From CAYRNY01 sp964425755 (lineage in GTDB: Bacteria; Chloroflexota; Anaerolineae; Aggregatilineales; Aggregatilineaceae): a DNA stretch of 64,000 nucleotides. Position numbers and translations under genes: made by a program. The notes below the pieces were generated by a model, which searched no databases, was not told where the DNA came from, and worked only from the letters and a program-made list of their open reading frames with translations. The DNA lies in assembly GCA_964425755.1 (NCBI GenBank), contig CAYRNY010000012.1, forward strand, positions 110,104 to 174,103, read 5' to 3'. Positions within the stretch are counted from its first letter, which is position 1; each line of letters opens with the position of its first letter. Shown here in pieces: positions 16,576 to 26,102 of this stretch.

Positions 16576-17769
16576 GTGGACGTTGTGCTCAGCGGCGGGC
16601 TGCTGATCGACGGTCGTGGAGGCGATCCGATCGAGGACGCAGCGCTGCATATCCAAGACGGGCGGATCGCGTGGGTCGGCCCGGCCTCTGAACTCCCGGC
16701 GAGCGCGCAAGGCGCACCGCGCGAAGACGTAACGGGCAAAGTAATGATGCCGGGGTTGATCGACGCGCACTGCCACGTGTGCTGGAATGGGCGCGAGAGC
16801 GTGTTGGAGTTGATCGACCGCGATCGTGACCTCATTGTGCTGGAAGCCGTAACTACCCTGCGGCGCATCCTGGAGTCGGGCACTACCGCCGTGCGCGACA
16901 TCGGTGGACACAAATATGTCGAGATGGCGCTGCGCAAGGCGATCAATGCCGGGTGGATCGCCGGGCCGCGCATGCGGACAGCGGGGATGGTCATCAGCAT
17001 GACCGGTGGGCACGGTTACTTCATCGCGCGTGAAGCGGATGGGCCGGAAGAGGTGCGCAAGGCCGCCCGCGAGCAAATGAAAGCCGGCGCGGACACGATC
17101 AAGCTCATGGCGACCGGTGGCGCGGCGACACCAGGGCAGGACGTGATGGCGTCACAATTCACGGTCGAGGAGTTACGCGCAGCGGTTGAGGCCGCACACG
17201 CGATGGGTCGCACCACCGCAACGCATTGTCACGGCACAGGCGGCATCAAAGCCTCGATCGAGGCGGGCATTGACTCGATCGAGCACGGCACCTACCTGGA
17301 CGAAGAAACCGCCGAGATGATGATTGCGCGTGGCACGGCGCTGGTACTCACGCTTGGTGTCGCCAAGCCGGACCCGGCCACCATCCCGCCAGGCGCGCGC
17401 GCCGAGGCTGAACGGCTCGAACCGATCTTCGAGACGCTGCGCGAGCGAACGCGCGAATCGATCCAGATCGCACGCGAGAAGGGCGTGTTCATCGGCATCG
17501 GCTCCGACGCCGGCGGTAACGCGCTGGCTCCGCATGATTTCAGCATGGCAAAGGAAGCCGAGTCGCTCGTCGAATACGGCTTTTCACCGTCCGAAGCGCT
17601 GACCATCGTCACGCGCAACAACGCGCGCGTGCTGCGCTGGGACGACGCGCTCGGCACGCTGGAGCCGGGCAAGTTCGCTGACGTGCTGGTTCTCGACGCC
17701 AACCCGCTGGACGACATCCGCAATCTGCGCGCAGTAGCAGCGGTCTATAAGGGCGGCGTGCGCGTCTAA
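16576..17769 (+). CDS. Metal-dependent amidohydrolase (imidazolonepropionase/prolidase-like)
   Basis: 397 aa, GTG start with a perfect AGGAGG 7 nt upstream. Amidohydrolase landmarks are in order: the beta-sandwich opening VVLSGGLLIDGRG, the HxH pair His65/His67 in GLIDAHCHVCW, a Lys in ADTIKLMATGG that can be carboxylated, THCHGTGGI, IEHGTYLD and the Asp in GIGSDAGGNALAPHD. This subgroup includes Xaa-Pro dipeptidases and hydrolases of cyclic or capped amides. Coupled to the racemase (9-bp gap), it may open a cyclic amide or remove a terminal residue. No signal peptide, so it acts inside the cell. Confidence 0.88.
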   Translation: MDVVLSGGLLIDGRGGDPIEDAALHIQDGRIAWVGPASELPASAQGAPREDVTGKVMMPGLIDAHCHVCWNGRESVLELIDRDRDLIVLEAVTTLRRILESGTTAVRDIGGHKYVEMALRKAINAGWIAGPRMRTAGMVISMTGGHGYFIAREADGPEEVRKAAREQMKAGADTIKLMATGGAATPGQDVMASQFTVEELRAAVEAAHAMGRTTATHCHGTGGIKASIEAGIDSIEHGTYLDEETAEMMIARGTALVLTLGVAKPDPATIPPGARAEAERLEPIFETLRERTRESIQIAREKGVFIGIGSDAGGNALAPHDFSMAKEAESLVEYGFSPSEALTIVTRNNARVLRWDDALGTLEPGKFADVLVLDANPLDDIRNLRAVAAVYKGGVRV

Positions 17770-17785
17770 CGAAAGCTGACGACTG

Positions 17786-19135
17786 ATGCAAGACATCTAC
17801 CAGGTAATTGAAGAGCGCAAAGATATCTATCTCGACTGGCTCGTGCGCCTTTGCCGCCAGCCATCGATCGCCGCGCAAAACGTCGGCATGGCCGAAACTG
17901 CGCGGATCGTCGAAGAGCTGGCGCGCGCGGTCGGCGCGACGGTGCGCCAGGTGCCGACAAAGGGGTACCCGGTTGTATACGGTGAGGTCGGCGGGACGGG
18001 CGGGCGCACGCTGTCGTTTTACGATCATTACGACGTGCAGCCGCCGGACCCGCTTGATCTGTGGGAATCCGATCCGTTTGAACCTGACATCCGCAACGGC
18101 ACGCTTTACGCACGCGGCGTGTCGGACAACAAGGGCAATCTGGTCGCACGGCTGGCGGCAGTAGACGCGTATCTGCGCGCGCGCGGCAAGTTGCCGGTCA
18201 ATGTCAAGTTCATCTTTGAGGGCGAGGAAGAGATCGGCAGCCCGAACCTCGCGGACTTTGCCGATGCGCACACGGATCTGATCCGCGCCGATGGCTGCAT
18301 CTGGGAAGCAGGTTACTGCGACGTGACCGGACGCCGCGAAATCTACCTGGGGCTGAAAGGCATTCTTTACGTCGAACTCAGCGTGCAGCAGGCCAACACC
18401 GACTTGCATTCACAATGGGCCGCCATCGTGCCGAGCGGTGCGTGGCGCTTGCTCAACGGGTTACAGACGCTAAAGGATGCGGACGACCGCGTCCTGATCT
18501 CCGGCTTCTATGACGACGTGCTGCCCACAACTCCCGCCGACCTGTCCGCGCTCGACTCGATGCCGTTTGACGAAGCGGGTCGCCGCGAGCAACTGGGCCT
18601 GGCTGCGTTCATCAACGGGCTGACGGGACGCGCGCTGCTCGAGAAATACGTCTTCCAACCGACGTGCAACATCTGCGGGATCGAGTCGGGATACACCGGC
18701 GACGGGTTGAAAACCGTGCTGCCCCACGCCGCAAAGTGCAAAATCGATTTTCGGCTGGTGCCGGATCAGGACCCGCAGCGGCTGTTCGAACGGCTGAAAC
18801 AACATCTCGTTGACTCCGGCTTTGGTGACATCGAGGTGAAGCTGCTGGCGACGTTGAACCCGGCCCGCACCCCCACCGAGCACCCCTTCGCGCAGTTGGT
18901 CAAACAAGGCACGCGCGCGGTTTACGGGCACGATCCGATCGTCTACCCGCTTGCCCCTGGCAGCGGCCCGATGTACGACCTGTGCCAGAAACACGGCATC
19001 CCTGCCGTGTCCATCGGTGTGGGCAACGAGAACTCGCGCAATCACGCCCCGAACGAAAACATTCACGTCCGGGATTACTACGACGGCATCAAACACATCG
19101 CGTACATCATAGACCACTTCGATGCCATAACGTGA
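17786..19135 (+). CDS. M20-family dipeptidase
   Basis: 449 aa, full length for the family. Metal-site motifs: SFYDHYDVQPPD (His/Asp), the GVSDNKGN Asp, the Glu-Glu pair in IFEGEEEIGSP, an Asp ligand near DFADAHTD, and the dimer-domain segment CKIDFRLVPDQDP with the last His in NHAPNENI. It most resembles the carnosinase/CNDP-type dipeptidases. It would cleave imported dipeptides in the cytosol. It starts 16 bp after the amidohydrolase stop and precedes the transporter genes, consistent with one transcript. Confidence 0.9.
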   Translation: MQDIYQVIEERKDIYLDWLVRLCRQPSIAAQNVGMAETARIVEELARAVGATVRQVPTKGYPVVYGEVGGTGGRTLSFYDHYDVQPPDPLDLWESDPFEPDIRNGTLYARGVSDNKGNLVARLAAVDAYLRARGKLPVNVKFIFEGEEEIGSPNLADFADAHTDLIRADGCIWEAGYCDVTGRREIYLGLKGILYVELSVQQANTDLHSQWAAIVPSGAWRLLNGLQTLKDADDRVLISGFYDDVLPTTPADLSALDSMPFDEAGRREQLGLAAFINGLTGRALLEKYVFQPTCNICGIESGYTGDGLKTVLPHAAKCKIDFRLVPDQDPQRLFERLKQHLVDSGFGDIEVKLLATLNPARTPTEHPFAQLVKQGTRAVYGHDPIVYPLAPGSGPMYDLCQKHGIPAVSIGVGNENSRNHAPNENIHVRDYYDGIKHIAYIIDHFDAIT

Positions 19136-19215
19136 AAGGAGAAGCGTTATCGAATGGAAGCCTGCCAACATTATTACAGTTATCGATCGATTCCAGGAGC
19201 ACAGAGGAGAGAAAC

Positions 19216-20865
19216 ATGAAAGCCAGATCGCTTTTCACGCTGTTTACACTGTTACTTGTTGTCGCCCTGGCGTTGCCGGGCATCGCAACCGCCCAGGAAC
19301 CCGGCTCGCGCGTCCTAAAGATCGTGGTCCTGTCCGAAACGCAGGCCGCAGAACCGATTGAGTTCGAGACCACGCGCCTACTGGTGGAAAACATGCGCCA
19401 GCTTGGCCTGGATGTCGAACACCGTGCCATCCCGTGGGAACAACAGGCTGATATCGTCTGGTACAACCGCAACGATTGGCAAATGACGGCATGGCGAATG
19501 GTCGGGCGTCCGGAGCGTATGGATCCCGACGAGTTCGTCTACAACCTGTTCCACTCGTCCACGGCAGAATCGGGTTACAACTTTGTAGGTTACGTCAACC
19601 CCGAATACGATGCCCTGGCAGAAGCACAACGCGGCGAAACCGATATGGAAATGCGGCGCGAGTTGATCTACCAGGCCCAGGAGATAATCGCGCAGGACGT
19701 ACCCTATATCTACGTCGCGCACCCGACTCTACCACAGCTTGTTCGCACGGACGTGTGGGACGCAGACTCCGTCGTGGATCAGCAGGGGATCGGCGTGCAG
19801 AACTTCTGGACGTGGATCGGGCTGACCCCCCTGGGTGACCAGGGGTCGATCGTGACAAACTCACCGACCGTTGTGCAGGGCATCAACCCGTTCTGGATTT
19901 CGGGCGACATCGACTCGCGCGTCACCGAACTGATCTGGGATCGCTTGATGCGCCTCGGCCCGGATGGGCTGCCGCAGCCCTGGGCGGCTGAATCTGTGGA
20001 CTGGGAAGACAGCCTGAACGTGCTCGTCACCATTCGTGAAGGCATGCAATTCCACGACGGCGAGCCGGTTACGGTCGAAGACGTGAAATTCTCGTTCGAG
20101 GCCCCGATGGGCGACGAAGTGCCGATGTACAAACCGTTCGTCAGCAAGATCGCCAACATCGAGATACTCGACGACCGGACGTTACGCTTTACGCTGAGCG
20201 AGCCGTGGGTCGCGTTTGAGACCGCGTCGCTGGCGAAACTGAACATCGTCCCCAAACATATCTGGGAACCGGTCCTTGAGAACCTGGCAGGCAGCGAAGA
20301 CAATGCCGAAAGCTACCAGGAAGAGGTACCGGTTGGCTCCGGGCCGTACAGGTTTGTGGCGTGGGACTTCAACGAGACGGTGATCCTGGAAGCCAACCCC
20401 GATCACTTCTCACCGCCGCAAGCTGACCAGTGGGTGCTGCGTATCATCCCGAACGCGGAATCGGCACTCGGCCAGATTCAAACAGGCGAGTTGAACTTCC
20501 TGCGCGAGTGGCCGGGCGACTCGGAAATTCTTGCACAGATTGCCGAATCTGATCCGAACATTTCGCTGTTCTCCAGCCCGGAACTCGGTTTCCGTTTCTT
20601 CGCGTTTAACGTGCGGGTCGAGCCGTTTGATGATCCGGTAGTGCGCCGGGCGGTGGCACACGTCATGCCGCGTCAGGCCGTCATCAACAACATCTTCAAA
20701 GGCTTCGCTGTACCGGCAGATTCCTACGTGTCCGTCGCGATCGACTACTGGCACAATCCCGATCTGCCGCAGTACGCGTATGACATCGAGGCGGGGCGCC
20801 AGTTGCTGGCTGACGCCGGTTACACGTGGGATGACGATGGTCGCCTGCTCTATCCGGCTGAATAA
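19216..20865 (+). CDS. Family 5 peptide-binding protein, apparently circularly permuted
   Basis: 549 aa with a signal peptide (residues 1-27, ending ATAQ). The parts of an OppA/DppA-type binding protein are present but in swapped order. Residues about 30-185 match the normal C-terminal part (LLVENMRQLGLDVEHR, then FVYNLFHSSTAESGYNFVGY, YDALAEAQRGETDMEMRREL, DVPYIYVAHPTLP). Residues about 206-549 match the normal N-terminal and central part (PWAAESVDWED, GMQFHDGEPVTVEDVKFSFE, GSGPYRFVAWD) and stop at RQLLADAGYTWDDDGRLL, exactly where the C-terminal part would begin. The binding protein at 28408 has the normal order and serves as a control. It should feed the permeases just downstream. Start at 19216 has GAGGAGAG upstream. 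Confidence 0.85.
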   Translation: MKARSLFTLFTLLLVVALALPGIATAQEPGSRVLKIVVLSETQAAEPIEFETTRLLVENMRQLGLDVEHRAIPWEQQADIVWYNRNDWQMTAWRMVGRPERMDPDEFVYNLFHSSTAESGYNFVGYVNPEYDALAEAQRGETDMEMRRELIYQAQEIIAQDVPYIYVAHPTLPQLVRTDVWDADSVVDQQGIGVQNFWTWIGLTPLGDQGSIVTNSPTVVQGINPFWISGDIDSRVTELIWDRLMRLGPDGLPQPWAAESVDWEDSLNVLVTIREGMQFHDGEPVTVEDVKFSFEAPMGDEVPMYKPFVSKIANIEILDDRTLRFTLSEPWVAFETASLAKLNIVPKHIWEPVLENLAGSEDNAESYQEEVPVGSGPYRFVAWDFNETVILEANPDHFSPPQADQWVLRIIPNAESALGQIQTGELNFLREWPGDSEILAQIAESDPNISLFSSPELGFRFFAFNVRVEPFDDPVVRRAVAHVMPRQAVINNIFKGFAVPADSYVSVAIDYWHNPDLPQYAYDIEAGRQLLADAGYTWDDDGRLLYPAE

Positions 20866-20897
20866 CGCCTGAGCCGAATTCCGCAAGTTTACTGTAC

Positions 20898-20921
20898 GGG
20901 GAGAGTTGCGAGACTCTCCCC
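20898..20921 (+). terminator. Hairpin between binding-protein and permease genes
   Basis: GGGGAGAGT (20898-20906) pairs perfectly with ACTCTCCCC (20913-20921) around a 6-nt loop. There is no T-run, so it more likely protects the binding-protein mRNA or lowers read-through into the permease genes than stops transcription fully. Confidence 0.5.
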
Positions 20922-20948
20922 AGCCGCAAACCCGGAGAGGAGTGCAAC

Positions 20949-21953
20949 GTGCGAAGTGGTATATTGCTCTATATTGGTGGTCGATTGCTGCAAAGCCTGG
21001 TAGTGCTGTGGGCTATCGCCACGATCTTGTTCTTGCTGTTTCGCCTGGCTCCGGGCGATCCAACTGTCGCCTTTATCGATACCACCTTCAACGACGAGCA
21101 AGAGGCCTCCGTGCGCGCGCGCTTCGGTCTAGATAAATCCCTGCCGGAACAATATGTCATTTATCTGGCTAACCTGGCGCGCGGCGATCTGGGTGATTCT
21201 TTCTTCTCGTCGGGCAGAACGGTTTCCGACATGATCATCGATGTACTGCCCAATACCCTCTACCTGAGCATGACCTCGCTGGTCATCGCGTACATCATCG
21301 GTGTGATTGGCGGCGTGGTGATGGCGGCACTGCGCGGCGGCGTGCTGGAACGCGCCGGGATCACCGTCACGCTCATGACACGCGCTGCGCCGGAGTTCTG
21401 GGTCGGCATGTTTCTGCTGGCGATTTTCGCATTTGACCTGCGCTGGTTGCCTTCGTCGGGCACCAGTTCGCCGGGCGTGATCTACAGCAGTGAATGGGAA
21501 AAATTGCAGTCAAGAGATTTCTGGGAGCACATGATTCTGCCCACCATAACGCTCGCCTTCTATCTACACGGACTGCCGCTGCTGTTGATGCGCTCAAATA
21601 TGCTCGAGATCCTGGACCAAGATTTCATCACGATGGGCCGGCTGGTGGGCTATGGTAAGTGGCGCCTTATGGTCCGGCATGCAGCGCGTAACGCGATGCT
21701 GCCTGTACTGACCGCCTTGACGTTGGGGATCGGGTACTCGATTGGCGGTAACGTTGTCGTCGAAAATGTCTTTGGGTGGCCGGGGATTGGACGTATGTTG
21801 GTGCGTGCCGTTACCTCGTCCGATTACCCGGTGGCGCAAGGGGCGTTTTTCGTGATCGCGCTGATCATTGTGGTTTTGAACTTCATCGCAGACGTGCTCT
21901 ACAGCTTGTTCGACCCGCGCGTTGGTGCGTCCGAACAGGCGCGCACTGCCTAG
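20949..21953 (+). CDS. dppB: Dipeptide/oligopeptide ABC transporter permease, DppB type
   Basis: 334 aa, GTG start with GGAGAGGAG just upstream. It opens with a membrane helix that ends in RLAPGDPT, the hallmark of the DppB/OppB class. The ATPase-docking loop reads MGRLVGYGKWRLMVRHAARN and the C-terminal FGWPGIGRMLVRAVTSSDYP is also typical. Six helices are predicted. It pairs with the DppC-type protein 10 bp downstream. Confidence 0.92.
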   Translation: MRSGILLYIGGRLLQSLVVLWAIATILFLLFRLAPGDPTVAFIDTTFNDEQEASVRARFGLDKSLPEQYVIYLANLARGDLGDSFFSSGRTVSDMIIDVLPNTLYLSMTSLVIAYIIGVIGGVVMAALRGGVLERAGITVTLMTRAAPEFWVGMFLLAIFAFDLRWLPSSGTSSPGVIYSSEWEKLQSRDFWEHMILPTITLAFYLHGLPLLLMRSNMLEILDQDFITMGRLVGYGKWRLMVRHAARNAMLPVLTALTLGIGYSIGGNVVVENVFGWPGIGRMLVRAVTSSDYPVAQGAFFVIALIIVVLNFIADVLYSLFDPRVGASEQARTA

Positions 21954-21963
21954 GAGATGAGCC

Positions 21964-22902
21964 ATGCAACATGAAGCGAGAGTTGAGCGTTCAATCCGGG
22001 TAGCGGACCTGCCGCAACTGCAACAGGGCGCGCTGCTGAAGCAGTTTGTGCAAACAAACCTGGAAGTGTTCCAACGCGATCTACTGGCCCTGATCGGCCT
22101 GATCATCCTGGTGGTTTTCGTCGTGGTGGCGGTGTTTGCCCCGGTCATCGCCCCGTATGATCCACTTCAAAACGTCGAAGGTGAGGGGGGCATCTGGCTT
22201 TCAAATCAGAAGCCATCGCCGGATTTCCGGCTGGGGACAACCAACCTGGGCCGCGACATTTTCTCGCAACTGGTTTATGGCACGCGCCCGGCGTTGATCG
22301 TGGGATTCAGCGCGGCGCTGGCCGTTTCAGTGATCGGCACGATCGTGGGGTTGCTGGCAGGGTATTTTGGCGGTTGGGTGGACACGATCCTGATGCGCCT
22401 GGCCGATGTCGCATTTGGCATCCCGTTCCTGCCGTTCATCATCGTTTTGTCCGCGTTCCGTGACCCGAGTCTGTGGAACGTCGTGCTGGCGATGGCAGTG
22501 CTGCTGTGGCGTGACAGCAGCCGCGTGATCCGCAGCCAGGTATTGGTGATCCGCGAGCAGGCATTTGTCAGCGCGGCGATAGTCAGCGGGGCCAGCCATT
22601 TCCGGATCGTGTTCATGTACATTGCGCCCAGCATCCTGCCCCTGACCTTTCTGTATGGGTCGCTGGCTATCGGGTGGGCGATATTGACGGAAGCCAGCGT
22701 CAGCTTCTTGGGGTTCGGCGATCCAAACGTCGTGAGTTGGGGCTATATGCTGCAGGACGCGTTCAATTCGCAGGCGATGTCGCGCGGCGCGTTTTACTGG
22801 TTTGTCCCGCCGGGCGTGGCGATCATGCTGGCCGTCATGGCAGGGTTTTTCATCGGTCGGGGATACGAAGAAGTGCTGTTCCCGCGCCTGCGACGGCAAT
22901 AA
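21964..22902 (+). CDS. dppC: Dipeptide/oligopeptide ABC transporter permease, DppC type
   Basis: 312 aa. Landmarks of the DppC/OppC class: the first helix after a cytosolic lead, APYDPLQN, FRLGTTNLGRDIFSQLVYG, the EAA-like loop VSAAIVSGASHFRIVFMYI and the final ASVSFLGFGDPNVVSWGYML. Six helices. It completes the channel with DppB. The gene follows a clear ribosome-binding site (TAGGAGATG) and is 15 bp from the ATPase gene. Confidence 0.92.
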   Translation: MQHEARVERSIRVADLPQLQQGALLKQFVQTNLEVFQRDLLALIGLIILVVFVVVAVFAPVIAPYDPLQNVEGEGGIWLSNQKPSPDFRLGTTNLGRDIFSQLVYGTRPALIVGFSAALAVSVIGTIVGLLAGYFGGWVDTILMRLADVAFGIPFLPFIIVLSAFRDPSLWNVVLAMAVLLWRDSSRVIRSQVLVIREQAFVSAAIVSGASHFRIVFMYIAPSILPLTFLYGSLAIGWAILTEASVSFLGFGDPNVVSWGYMLQDAFNSQAMSRGAFYWFVPPGVAIMLAVMAGFFIGRGYEEVLFPRLRRQ

Positions 22903-22917
22903 AAAGGGTTTGACATC

Positions 22918-25026
22918 ATGGCACTCCTTGAGATTCGAAATCTGAGCGTTGCATACAAAACACAGACCGGCACGGTTCAGGCGGTGGACCAGGTATCGCT
23001 GGACGTTGAGCCGGTGCAGCACCTGGGCATCATCGGCGAGTCGGGCTGCGGCAAGACGACACTGCTGCGCGCGCTGGTCCAGGTGTTGCCACGTAACGCC
23101 CATATCACCGGCGGCGAGATCTGGTTCAAAGGGCGCGATCTGCTCCGGCTCTCCCTGCGCGAGATGCGCCAACTCCGCTGGCGCGAGATCGCAACGATCC
23201 CGCAGGCGTCAATGGATTCCCTGGACCCGGTGCAGCGCGTAGGCCACCAACTGGTGGAGATCATGACGGTGCGCGGTAATTACGACCGTGCCAGCGCCAA
23301 ACGGCGCGCGGTGGACTTGTTCGACCTGGTGGGGCTGGACACCGAACGCTTGCAGCACTTCCCGCACGAGTTTTCGGGCGGCATGAAGCAACGCGCGATT
23401 ATCGCGGCGGCGCTGGCACTCGATCCGAGCCTGCTGATCGCCGACGAGCCGGTGACAGCGCTCGACGTCATTGTGCAACACCAGGTGCTGGAGGTCCTCA
23501 AACGCCTGGAAGACGAACTGAACCTGACCGTGTTGCTCATCACGCACGATATTTCGGTCGTGGCGCAGGTCTGCGATTCGATCGCCGTGATGTATGCCGG
23601 GAAGATCGTCGAACAGGCCAGTGCCGACACATTCTTCAACGCGCCAAACCACCCCTACAGCCTGGGCCTGCAACACGCATTCCCCAACCTGGCACAGCCC
23701 AAAGACGTGCTGATCTCCATCGAGGGTTATCCGCCCGACCTGCACGATCCGCCCCCGGCGTGCCGCTTTGCGCAGCGCTGCCCGTTCGCAATCCAGCGCT
23801 GCCATGAGGTCACACCGGTACTGAGCGAGCAGGGGCCGGACCATCTCGCGGCTTGTTTGCGCGCGGACGAGATGGATCACCTGCGCGAGCAGGCCGGCGA
23901 TCCGCAGTTGTGGTTGAATACTGAGGCCGCGCAGCAGCAAGGCTTTGATAAATCGGCAGTCGCTGCATTGCTCGACCAGGACACGCCGGACAGCAGCAAC
24001 GGCGACACGCTGTTGGAAGTGGACCGCCTCAGCAAGCAATATCACATCGGCGGCGGCTTGGCGGGCCTGGTGCGCGGGCAGAAAGCGCAGACCGTCTTTG
24101 CGGTTAACAACATCTCGTTTTCACTCGCGCGCGGGGAGAGCCTGGGGCTGGCCGGTGAATCGGGCTGCGGCAAGACCACGACCGGCAAGCTGCTGGTCAA
24201 GCTGTTGGAGCCAAGTCACGGCGAGATCACCTTCGCCGGTCAAACGCTATCCGCATTGCCATCGAACAAACTGCGGAATTTCCGTCGCCATGTGCAGTTC
24301 ATGTTCCAGAATCCGTTTGAGGCGCTCAACCCCCGTTTTACGCTGTACCGGTCGCTTTCGGAACCGCTCGCAATTCATGGCTGGAAGGACCCGAACAAGC
24401 GCCTTGAGCGCATTATCGACACGTTGAACCGCGTCAACTTGCGGCCTGCCGAAACCTTCCTGGACAAATTCCCGCATCAACTCTCGGGCGGCCAGTTGCA
24501 GCGTGTGGTTCTGGCGCGCGCGCTGGTGCTACAACCGTACTTGCTCATTGCCGACGAGCCTGTATCCATGCTGGATGTCTCGGTTCGCGCTGGCATCTTG
24601 AATACGATGAAGGCGCTGGTCAAGGAAATGGACCTGACCACCGTCTATATTTCGCACGATCTCTCGCTGCTGCAATACACCTGTGACCGCATCGCGGTGA
24701 TGTATCTGGGGCACATTGTCGAAGTGGGAGCCACGCGCGAGGTCATCCAGAACCCGCAGCATCCATACACCCAGGCGTTGATCTCAGCCGTGCCGGTCCC
24801 GGACCCGGCGCTACCCAACCCGCCGCTGCGCGTGCGCGAAGGGGTGCCGCGTCCGACGACTCAACATCCCGGCTGCCCGTTCGTGGAACGTTGTCCAGAG
24901 GCGATGGAAGCCTGCCAGCATATCTTCCCACCGCGCATTGATGTAGGCGACCAGCACCTGGTGCTGTGCCATCTTTACGGCGAACACGCTGACTCACCGA
25001 AACTGAACCAGGAGGCGACCGTATGA
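22918..25026 (+). CDS. Fused tandem ABC ATPase, DppD-DppF type
   Basis: 702 aa holding two complete ATPase domains. First: Walker A GESGCGKT at 40-47, signature FSGGMKQR, Walker B LLIADEP, and a C-terminal peptide-transporter tail with a Cys cluster (CRFAQRCPFAIQRC). Second: Walker A GESGCGKT at 413-420, signature LSGGQLQR, and a second Cys cluster (CPFVERCPEAMEAC). In most bacteria DppD and DppF are separate genes; here they are fused. The protein energises the DppB/DppC channel. The second domain's stop overlaps the next start by 4 bp (ATGA). Confidence 0.93.
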   Translation: MALLEIRNLSVAYKTQTGTVQAVDQVSLDVEPVQHLGIIGESGCGKTTLLRALVQVLPRNAHITGGEIWFKGRDLLRLSLREMRQLRWREIATIPQASMDSLDPVQRVGHQLVEIMTVRGNYDRASAKRRAVDLFDLVGLDTERLQHFPHEFSGGMKQRAIIAAALALDPSLLIADEPVTALDVIVQHQVLEVLKRLEDELNLTVLLITHDISVVAQVCDSIAVMYAGKIVEQASADTFFNAPNHPYSLGLQHAFPNLAQPKDVLISIEGYPPDLHDPPPACRFAQRCPFAIQRCHEVTPVLSEQGPDHLAACLRADEMDHLREQAGDPQLWLNTEAAQQQGFDKSAVAALLDQDTPDSSNGDTLLEVDRLSKQYHIGGGLAGLVRGQKAQTVFAVNNISFSLARGESLGLAGESGCGKTTTGKLLVKLLEPSHGEITFAGQTLSALPSNKLRNFRRHVQFMFQNPFEALNPRFTLYRSLSEPLAIHGWKDPNKRLERIIDTLNRVNLRPAETFLDKFPHQLSGGQLQRVVLARALVLQPYLLIADEPVSMLDVSVRAGILNTMKALVKEMDLTTVYISHDLSLLQYTCDRIAVMYLGHIVEVGATREVIQNPQHPYTQALISAVPVPDPALPNPPLRVREGVPRPTTQHPGCPFVERCPEAMEACQHIFPPRIDVGDQHLVLCHLYGEHADSPKLNQEATV

Positions 25027-26051
25027 AAGCCGCAGTTCTGCGCCAGCACGGCGAACGCGACGCAATCCAACTCGAAGACATTCCCACCCCCGAACCCGGC
25101 TACGGCAAGGTGCGCATCAAGGTGAAAGCCAGCGCGCTTAACTGGCTGGATGTCGCTGTGCGCCAAGGGCCGAAATTCGGAGAAATTCCGCTGCCACTGA
25201 TCGGGGGGAGCGACATCGCGGGCATTGTCGACAAGCTAGGCGAAGGCGTCACCGGCTGGGACGTCGGGGATGCAGTGCTGGTTTACCCGCTCGTCACGTG
25301 CGGCGTGTGTGAATTCTGCCGCCGGGGCGAACCGACCACCTGCCCGGAACACCGCATCTTCGGCGAGCACATCGACGGCGGCCTGGCGGAATATACGATC
25401 GCGCCGGTGGCGAATCTGCTGCCCAAACCGGCGCGGCTGTCCTTTGTGGAAGCGGCGGCGCTGCCGGTAGTGGCGATGACGGCATGGCACATGCTGATCA
25501 CGGTTGGTCAACTGCGCCCCGGCGAGATAGCGCTCATCCTGGGGGCCGGTGGCGGCGTGGCATCACTCGGCATCCAGATCGCACGTCACACGGGGGCACG
25601 CGTCTTTGCCACCACATCCACAGCGGAGAAAATCGCGCGGGCGCGCGAACTCGGCGCTGAGCAGGTGTTCAACTACCGCGCCGAAAACTGGGTCGAACGC
25701 GTGCTAGAAGTCACGGGCGGGCGCGGCGTCGACCTGGTACAGGACAACGTCGGCGCGGCGACATGGCCCGACTCGCTGCGCGCGCTGGCACGTAATGGCC
25801 GCCTGGTCCCGTGCGGCTCGCATTCCGGCACACGCTTTGAACTGGCCATCACCCAGATTTACCACCGCCAACTGCAGATTCGCGGCTCGAACGGCGGCAC
25901 GATCCACGACCTGATGCAGGCGCTGAAGCTGGTCGAAGCTGGGCACGTCAACCCGGTGATCGACACAGTGCTGCCGCTGGAGCGCATCCATACCGGCCAC
26001 CAGATACTTGAGGAAGGCGATCACTTCGGCAAAGTGGTGATCGAGATATAA
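25023..26051 (+). CDS. Zinc-type MDR oxidoreductase (alcohol dehydrogenase/quinone reductase-like)
   Basis: 342 aa medium-chain dehydrogenase/reductase. It has the GroES-like fold start (TPEPGYGKVRIKVKASALNW), a structural-zinc Cys cluster (CGVCEFCRRGEPTTC), and the nucleotide-binding segment ILGAGGGVASLGIQIA with the following strand. The Cys of a catalytic zinc site is not where a classical alcohol dehydrogenase has it (the residue after ALNWLDVAVR), so a quinone-reductase or crotonyl-CoA-like role is equally possible. It is translationally coupled to the transporter ATPase (4-bp overlap) and probably handles a product of the imported compound. Confidence 0.85.
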   Translation: MKAAVLRQHGERDAIQLEDIPTPEPGYGKVRIKVKASALNWLDVAVRQGPKFGEIPLPLIGGSDIAGIVDKLGEGVTGWDVGDAVLVYPLVTCGVCEFCRRGEPTTCPEHRIFGEHIDGGLAEYTIAPVANLLPKPARLSFVEAAALPVVAMTAWHMLITVGQLRPGEIALILGAGGGVASLGIQIARHTGARVFATTSTAEKIARARELGAEQVFNYRAENWVERVLEVTGGRGVDLVQDNVGAATWPDSLRALARNGRLVPCGSHSGTRFELAITQIYHRQLQIRGSNGGTIHDLMQALKLVEAGHVNPVIDTVLPLERIHTGHQILEEGDHFGKVVIEI

Positions 26052-26102
26052 AAAAGCCGGTGCATCTGGAATCCCCCTGCAAACGCCGTATCACCTGCGT
26101 AG

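Noticed and set aside
15769..17076. 435-codon minus-strand open frame opposite the racemase and amidohydrolase
   Set aside because: The plus-strand genes carry catalytic motifs and ribosome-binding sites; the antisense frame has neither.
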